From Nicotiana tabacum (lineage: Eukaryota > Streptophyta > Magnoliopsida > Solanales > Solanaceae): a DNA stretch of 64,000 nucleotides. Shown piece after piece: positions 57,691 to 64,000 of the stretch. The notes below the pieces were generated by a model that saw only the letters and a program-made list of their open reading frames with translations, was not told where the DNA came from and made no database searches. The translations under genes and the position numbers were made by a program. The stretch lies in the NCBI RefSeq assembly GCF_000715075.1, contig NC_134081.1, forward strand, positions 67,443,153 through 67,507,152. The letters are read 5' to 3'. Numbering within the stretch: position 1 is the stretch's first letter; the number at the start of each line of letters is the position of its first letter.

Positions 57691-59155
57691 GTACCATGCA
57701 ATATAATTTACCCAACTATGAGTCGGGGTCGAATCCCACAGAGAACAATTTGTAGGCGATTAGGAATGTAAGAGAATTATCACTTATTATGCAATGCCAA
57801 ACACTTAGAATGGTTGTTGAGAAAATATTATAGCTAAATGCGAAAACGTAAACTAACCTAGAAAGCAAGTAAAATGATCAATGACTACAAGAATAGATGC
57901 ATTGGGAATTACACTCAAGTAACGATCCAATGTATTTTACGATTTTACAAATATGAGCGAGTTTATGTTAATTAACCTTGGGTAATACTTCTAGATTAAC
58001 TTACTCCGAAGACTAACGAGACTTTATAGTTGAATTATCCCTAAAACAATTAAGAGAGTAAGCACACCCGAATATGGCTATAAGTAGTTCAATCCTATCC
58101 CTAGGTAGAATCTTTAAAGTGAGGGTTAAAGCCTCAAGTTCTTGTTAATTAATCTTTCCCAACCCCAAATTATCTTTCCCAAAATTAATTCGAAGTTAAT
58201 GGGTGAGTCCTACGGTTAGCTAATCCCTTTGGAAATATTAAAGAACAAGAATAACTAAAGAAACAATAAGTCACTTCATAATAAATAAAAATCGTTCAAT
58301 ACATAAGCACAACAAGATATTTAATCCACACTTTAAATATGGATATTTCCATAAATAAGATTCAAGTGTTGGAATAAATACTACACACTTAGATATACAA
58401 AACAAAGCAAGGAAATGAAGAAATGTGCGTAAATGAGTAAGAAATTCTCAACCAAAAGCTTCAAATCTTCAAGACCCAAGTGTGTGTGCAAGAACCCTAG
58501 CTTCCAAAGTTGTTCTCTCTAGCCTAGGAACTGAAAAATATGCCAAGATGTATTTCCAATAAGATAGGTCGTGTATTTGTGGGTTTAAAATCGAAAAAAT
58601 ATGAATTGTCATTCCTATCTAGGTCTGAGCCCGTTGACCGCACCTGCAGACGAATCCTCGCAGGTGCGGCTCCGCAAAAGTGGACCTTCAATCGCTGATG
58701 CGTGAGCTCAAGAGATTGCCTACTCCGTAGATGCGTACATTTTGGCGCAAATGCGTCTCCGCATATACGGATAATTCATCACAGATGCGAGCCTATGTTG
58801 AATTCCCTTCTACGCAGATACAGACCAAATAGTCGCACCAGCGACTCCGCAGGTGCGGATTCTTGCCGCAGATGCGGTCCCAGTGAATGAAGCTTAACTC
58901 CGCAGATGCGGCCTTCCACCTCATAGATGCGAGGTCGCATATGTAGACAGTGTTCCGCATATGCGAAATCACTGAAGGATTTTGCACTTTTGTACTCTTT
59001 TTTGCTAAGTTCAACTTCAATTGAATTCAATTCTCTTCATGGCATTATTTACCTGAAAATCAAGCAATACACACCATAAATAACCTCATATTATAATTAA
59101 AGAACGTAAAATCTAAAGAAAAGTGACTAAAATAAGTGGTAAAATCACCACTCAT
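57691..59155 (-). repeat. Tat/Athila-type 3' LTR
   Basis: 'gggtcgaatcccacagagaac' near 57726 is typical of the inner end of this class. The other end is ..CATCAACA at 59155-59162, followed by CCCCCAACTTAAA, which on the element strand is a purine tract (TTTAAGTTGGGGG) just before the LTR start. Contains a dyad array (58638-58967). Left boundary approximate. No gene. Confidence 0.65.
58638..58967. repeat. CG-rich dyad array in Tat-type LTR
   Basis: CCGCACCTGC at 58638, CGCAGGTGCGG near 58659, CGCAGGTGCGG near 58849, exact CCGCAGATGCGG at 58866 and 58900, and CCGCATATGCG near 58954. The same 12-mer and style as in the Tekay-type LTRs A and C. Confidence 0.88.
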
Positions 59156-59162
59156 CAACACC

Positions 59163-61189
59163 CCCAACTTAAAATCTTTTGCTTCTCCTCAAGCAAATCA
59201 AAACCAACAATTCAATGAAGTTCTACCATTTAAAGCACAAGTGGCATTGCTATCATATACAAATCACATTCTCCAATTAAGCACCATACTTATGGATTTG
59301 GTTGGTACTAGTAATTAGGCTCAAGCATGTGGATCTTAACCAAATAACTCCCTCATTTAGAAACAAATTCAAGAAATGCAAAGGAATTTCGAAATGTTCA
59401 AGTGACAACAAAAAGCCTCAAGAAGTGACTCAAAAGTACTAGTCTACTTATGCTCAATTTACTCATTCCGGGATACATCAATGTCACTAATCCATCCTAA
59501 TTCATGTGCCCTCACAATAAAGAAAAAGTCCTAAAATCACCATATTTACAATAACAACACAAGGGACAAATGCACAAAGACACTCACTCTCAATAAAGAA
59601 TTTCAAGTGTTACAAAAGATAATGCCATAAGCTTGCCCTTATTTTAACTCGCCACCTATTCAAGAATATTTGGTTGGAGATCCCATAAGGACGTTTTAAG
59701 CTTGTAATGTAGGTTTAGGAAAGGGTCGGATAAGCATTTGGGATACAAGTGACTACACTCTCCTTGAACACTACTCACATTTGTCTTTCTTTTTTATTGA
59801 CATCTAGTTACCAACATAGAACCACCTTACAGTACCTCTCTAATTTTCTCAAGACTCCATATTTATATATATCTATATATAATAACATAGAACCACCTTA
59901 ACATACCTCTCTAATTTTCTCAAGACTCCATATTTATATATATACATATTTTTCGCTCTTTTTTTTTTTTACTATTTTCTTTTGGAGCTTGAGTAACTTC
60001 ATATGAACAACTTTGAGGTATATGTTTCTACCCTCAATGTACAACCTTACCAATTTCCAACTTGACACCAACACCCCCAACTTAGGCTTTTAGCCTCATT
60101 CTCAATATTCAAGGAGGGACGGGTTCAAAAGAGGGAATTATTTCACAAAAGGGTAAAGGTTTGTAATGAGATGGCCAAAGAAAAGGTTAAAGGCTCAAAT
60201 GGGGTAAAATAGTGATAATATTTATGCAATGGTAGGCTTGAAAGGCTAAAGAGGCTTTTCCAAAGATTACAAAGAATGCCTAAGGTCATCCCTCTAACCA
60301 AACATAATTACATTAGCATTGAAAGACCAACCGGGCAAGTTCTAGATGATAGAAGTAAACACAAGAATTATTTATAACAAAAACTAACACACATGGCACA
60401 TGAACTAATCAAGACGGATCAATTTTACTTCTTAATAAGAGCATCTAGAGCAATATCATGCCAACTAGTGGGCAAAGAGTCACCAAAAGAGCCAAAAGGT
60501 TATCACAAAAATTATTCTTCCCCATGCAACTCACTTTTTCACTTTAAAATCAAAATTCGGAGGGGTATTCTTAATTCACACTTCACATTCAAGAGACTAA
60601 TTTTATTAGTACCAAATAATCCAAAAGTCTCCACATAACAAAACAAGACTAATTCCCTTAAGAAAGTCATCACGCATCAATCATAGGGAAAAGTCACCCG
60701 GTTCAACACCAAAATGTTCCTCGGAAAAGAACCGTAGCATAAAGAAAACCCAAGTAAATACTACTAAAAAATTAAAATATAAACTAAAACTACTAAAGAA
60801 GATAAAATAAACACTAAAGAAATAAAATAAAATAACAAAACTACTTAAAGAAACTAATACTAAATGAACAAAAATAATATAAACTAAAAACTACTAAAGA
60901 AAATAAGTAAAAAAAGAAAAATAAAATAGAATAACAAAAGTGGTTAATCTTGAAAATGTACAACCAATCACAACTACGCTCGGCAAGAGCACATGATAAG
61001 TACTACTAAAACAAGCCCGGCAAGAGCACATATATAACATCAATGTACAAATAAAGAATACTCCCTAAAGCCACCCCCAACTACAAGCATTGCATTGTCC
61101 TCACTGCACAATATCAAAAGAAAATAAGAGTAGTTTGAGGGTCTCCCTGAGGGCTGCATCAGACTAGCAGACTGCGGGAGAAGGGATAA
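59163..61189 (-). repeat. Tat-type 3' non-coding tail
   Basis: About 2 kb between LTR and accessory gene with no credible coding frame. Shares blocks with 27661-28250. Contains a 71-base tandem duplication (59813-59883 and 59884-59950, 'aacatagaaccacctta..acctctctaattttctc'), and A-rich low-complexity sequence at 60750-60950. 'ccacccccaactacaagcattgcattgtcctcactgcaca' near 61069 is a recurring block of this class. Confidence 0.6.
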
Positions 61190-62538
61190 TCACTGTTGTT
61201 GAGAACTCTCGACCTCATCATCATTAGTATCATCAGCATCATCATCATCAGCACTTGACATGAAAGATTACTCCTCGCTATCCTCACCATCAGCAACAGG
61301 TATCTTCCTGCTCGGCTGCCCCCATTTGAAGATGGCTTTGATGCCTCTCCACATTTTGAGCATAAACTTGCGCTCCATATTGTTTCGCGTTTTCTCCTTT
61401 TCAATGTACGACTAAAGATCTACATGTGCTTTGGCCAAGTTGCCATAGGATGACTCGAGTCTGCCAACAGATGCTGCTATTTTCTCCTGAGACTCTGCCT
61501 ACTTTTTCTGTGCATGTAAGTAGGTCTTCATGTCTTCCCTGGTGAAGTACTCAGGTCCAGGCTGGGGGTGTGAGGTTCCACTGGGGAGCTGTGACACTAA
61601 GTCACGGATGATGCCAAGCTACGAGTTCAACATCCCAAATGGTCCCTCAGGCACTGTTGCCTATGAGGATGACTCTGATCCGCCAACAGTGCTGACTTTC
61701 CTCTTCTTGCTCTTGACTGCACTACCTTCACCCGTTACTATCAAAGGATGAAAGGTTTTGTCGGCCGGCAACGAATGATCGGTGTTGTACACCTCAACCT
61801 CTACCCGCCTACACAAATATATGATCAGTAAAGGAAATATCAACCCTTGGCTGTCGTCGTGCAAGTACTCTCTCAGCTCCTGCAGAATATAATGACCGAC
61901 ATTCACATGAATGCCGTCAAGAAGTCATGCAATGATCAAGGCTCTAGTGTATGATACATCTGAACATTTCCACAAGGTGATACCCTATTGTAGAGGATGT
62001 AGAGCCATATTTTAGCTTCAGCTGTGAAGTCGATCGACTTCAAACCCCTTCTCTTGTTGGACCATTTTGCTCTCATGCTTGCGAGATAGAGTTTAGACAC
62101 AAGCCATTCTGTATTGTTGCAATGATCTTTTTCTAGAACTGACTCGAGTGGATGGTCAGGAATCCCGAGTATGTCATTAACCTGCTCAGTCCCAAACCTC
62201 ACTGTCTTACCCCTTATGGTGAGTTGTGGGACGACGAAGTTTGTACGCATAAGATTAGCATAAAATTCACGAACCCACTCCTCATTGGCTTTGCACGGAG
62301 TAGGCATGAAGTATGACCAGCCGGAGGCGTGAAGACGGCCATAGAATTCTGGGAGTATCTCAACCAATTTCTCCTCGGCGATCCCCTTTTCAAGCACTAT
62401 CTTTTTGGTGAGGAGGTTTTCATAATACCGGCGGTGACAATTAGCCGACATGAAGCGTGACTTGTCAAATTGTTAATCCACAGCTTCCTCCTCAATTTCA
62501 TGATCAAGCGAGGAATTTTCGTTCATGTTCGAGTCCAT
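61190..62538 (-). pseudogene. Accessory gene of a Tat/Athila-type element (plant transposon-protein domain)
   Basis: Decayed gene, about 450 codons, element strand. The likely start is ATG 62536-62538, with an acidic stretch (HEIEEEAVD) and a TAA at codon 22 (62473-62475). A 171-codon open block (62451-61936) then reads RRYYENL, FYGRLHASGWSYFMPTP, EWVREFYANLMR, VRGK-like TIRGKTVRFGTEQVNDILGI, and an Ala/Lys/Trp-rich helix. This resembles the 'putative plant transposon protein' family found as an extra ORF in such elements. After a frameshift near 61940 it continues (NVGHYILQELREYL), then a basic KSKKRKV at 61694-61714 that looks like a classic nuclear localisation signal. A charged, probably coiled-coil stretch (YIEKEKTRNNMERKFMLKMW) lies near 61360-61410, and an acidic tail (SSADDDDADDTNDDEVESS) near 61200-61260. 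Function unknown. The name is from memory of the family. Confidence 0.65.
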
Positions 62539-62698
62539 TTTAGCTCAAAGTAACTTCAAGAAATCAAAACAACGTTAGTCGGCCAGTAGAATCATGTTAT
62601 GCAATTTAAAACAAACCAATTAGGCCAAGGAATCGAGTCGAATGGGCCTAGGAAGCTCCAGATGAAAAGCTACTGGAATTTGGAATTCTGCCCAGTTT

Positions 62699-62830
62699 CC
62701 GCACCTGCGGAAAGAACATCACAGGTGTGGTCCCGCTTCTGCAAGTTGTTATCCGCTTCTGCGGTTTTGCCCATCTCCCCAGAGTTCGCACCTGAGGAAT
62801 AGTCAACGTAGGTGCGAGGCCGCATCTGTA
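62699..62830. repeat. CG-rich dyad array upstream of the accessory gene
   Basis: CCGCACCTGCGG at 62699-62710, CCGCTTCTGC near 62732, CCGCTTCTGCGG near 62753, TTCGCACCTGAGG near 62786, and GTAGGTGCGAGGCCGCATCTG near 62809. About 160 bases upstream of the presumed accessory start. Confidence 0.75.
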
Positions 62831-63412
62831 GCACTTGTTTTGCTTCCCTGGTGTTTATCAAAGGGTTCCAAAGCCCAAAATTTTTGACACTTTTACTTCT
62901 CAAACAAGAGTTTTGGCACATAATTTATACTCAAGACTTCTAAATTAGAACACTACATGAACCGATGATTCTATTAAACCTAATTTTGTGGTACTTAGCT
63001 AGCAATTTTTTTTGGACAATTTGTCAAACACATAACAAGCAGAGATGATGATATGCTTTTTTTCAATTTAATCTGGTACGCAGACTTCCCAAAAATTTAG
63101 TTCATCATTAGCAGCACACACACGGATACTGTCAATCATTCTCCCTCACTCCTAAAACTAAAAGTGATAATAAAAATAAAGTAAAAAATTTGAAAGACTG
63201 TAGAACAGATGAGATGAAGAAGAAGAAAAAGAAAAGAGAAGTAGAAGAGGGGAGTAGATGAGAGACGTGGTACTTGTATGGTCTTGTGCTTGAGAACCCA
63301 AGTGTGAGCAGTGATGAAGAGCAGTAGCGTGAGAGAGGAGAGGGAATTTTGAGAATTGGGGAAATTAGAGTCTTACCTGGCTGAAGAAGGGTTTTGTAAT
63401 TTACCTGTTTGA
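62831..63412. other. Non-coding Tat-type internal spacer
   Basis: AT-rich sequence between two dyad arrays. A 158-codon minus-strand frame at 63132-63608 has a Ser/Phe/Leu-rich tail and runs through the dyads; I do not regard it as a gene. Nothing else is recognised. Confidence 0.5.
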
Positions 63413-63550
63413 CCGCTTCTGCGGAATTGTAGGCGCTTCTGCGGAGGCGCTTTTGCGGTTTCCAAACCGCTTCTACAATAATATTCGCATCTGCATTTAA
63501 CTGGGCGCTTTTGCGTGGCCGCATCTGCGGTGAATGTTCTGCAGATGCGG
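63413..63550. repeat. CG-rich dyad array, distal
   Basis: CCGCTTCTGCGG at 63413, GCGCTTCTGCGGAGGCGCTTTTGCGG near 63433, CCGCATCTGCGG at 63519-63530 (reverse complement of CCGCAGATGCGG), and GCAGATGCGG at 63541. Confidence 0.8.
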
Positions 63551-64000
63551 TTACACGAGATGATTGAAGCACAGATTTTTCAGACATTGTTTTTGTGCAG
63601 TCCAACACCTCAAACCCCTAAATTCAACTCCAAACAATCTGAAACTTAGCAGATTACTCAAAAATAATATAATAAACTATTCAAAAAAAGAAAATTTCAA
63701 AAACAACCAGGAATTTTAAAAATGATGGGTTGCCTCCCACCAAGCGTCGCATTTAACGTCGTGGCATGACGCGATAAACTTTACCACTTTTCTTGCCACT
63801 TGGACGATATGAATTGGGCACCTAACGTGGAATCAAGCTTGTGACCATGAGCGGTGGTGGGTGGTAAGTTGATGATCAAGCCAAACTTTAATTTCTTCAT
63901 TTTGCTTTTTTTTGGCTTTCATACGAGGAATGTCATTTTGCCTTCTCATTCCCTCAAATTGTAAGATGTATGGCCTTTGCCTTTACTCCTCGAAATCCCT
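63551..64000 (-). repeat. Tat-type internal non-coding sequence with a conserved block
   Basis: Includes 'gggttgcctcccaccaagcg' and 'cgcatttaacgtcgtggcatgacgcg' (63726-63774), a block I recognise from many plant retroelements of this class. No coding frame. It runs off the window, so pol would lie to the right if present. Confidence 0.5.

Noticed and set aside
63132..63608. 158-codon minus-strand frame as a gene
   Set aside because: It passes through the dyad array and a low-complexity Phe/Ser tract, with no family resemblance.

Overview
The window reads as intergenic plant DNA from a large, repeat-rich genome. It is most likely from a nightshade (Solanaceae, Nicotiana-like), a placement made from the style of the repeats and not from any host gene. 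I find no host protein gene, tRNA or rRNA. Almost every base belongs to LTR retrotransposons of the Ty3/gypsy order. Most are Del/Tekay-type chromoviruses: a gag-protease-RT-RNase H-integrase polyprotein with a C-terminal chromodomain, an initiator-Met tRNA primer site, and 2.4-2.7 kb LTRs. The rest are fragments of Tat/Athila-type elements.

Layout. 41-2917 is an old LTR ('family A', + strand). 2918-4520 is a piece of a 'family B' LTR. 4521-14015 is the 3' LTR and integrase tail of a minus-strand element (E2), split by E1 (5039-10817, minus strand, target duplication GTTAG). E1 keeps an open gag and part of pol but has lost the rest of pol and most of its 3' LTR. 14016-25721 is a minus-strand LTR (E4) split by the plus-strand element E3 (14251-24382), which has both LTRs and a heavily mutated gag-pol. 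25722-29486 is non-coding retroelement sequence that includes a Tat/Athila-type primer site. 29487-30657 is another family A LTR end, carrying a remarkable hairpin array.

30960-54729 is a three-level nest. An old LTR (D) is split by the 'middle' element (31329-52016, duplication AATTT). The middle element's gag is split by the young 'inner' element (34857-45172, duplication GAGTA). The inner LTRs differ by only about a dozen substitutions. Its 1604-codon polyprotein is in one frame from end to end, broken only by two TGA codons at presumed former CGA arginine positions. Downstream lie the gag of the LTR-D element (54923-56120), a minus-strand Tat/Athila gag relic (56140-57233) and a minus-strand Tat/Athila-type 3' part (57691-64000) with a decayed accessory gene that encoded a nuclear-localisation-like signal.

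How the parts work together. In each chromovirus the left LTR would drive a full-length RNA. The primer site next to it starts reverse transcription, the purine tract before the right LTR primes the second strand, and the integrase plus chromodomain insert the copy into chromatin. No copy here looks able to do this alone. The most unusual signals are not genes. They are arrays of short dyads and hairpins in the LTRs: CCGCA-NN-TGCGG, GCATAT-CTTCTCT-ATATGC and CGGAA-CGGTA-TTCCG. Several carry matched (compensatory) changes in both arms. The first type is shared between Tekay-type and Tat-type elements.
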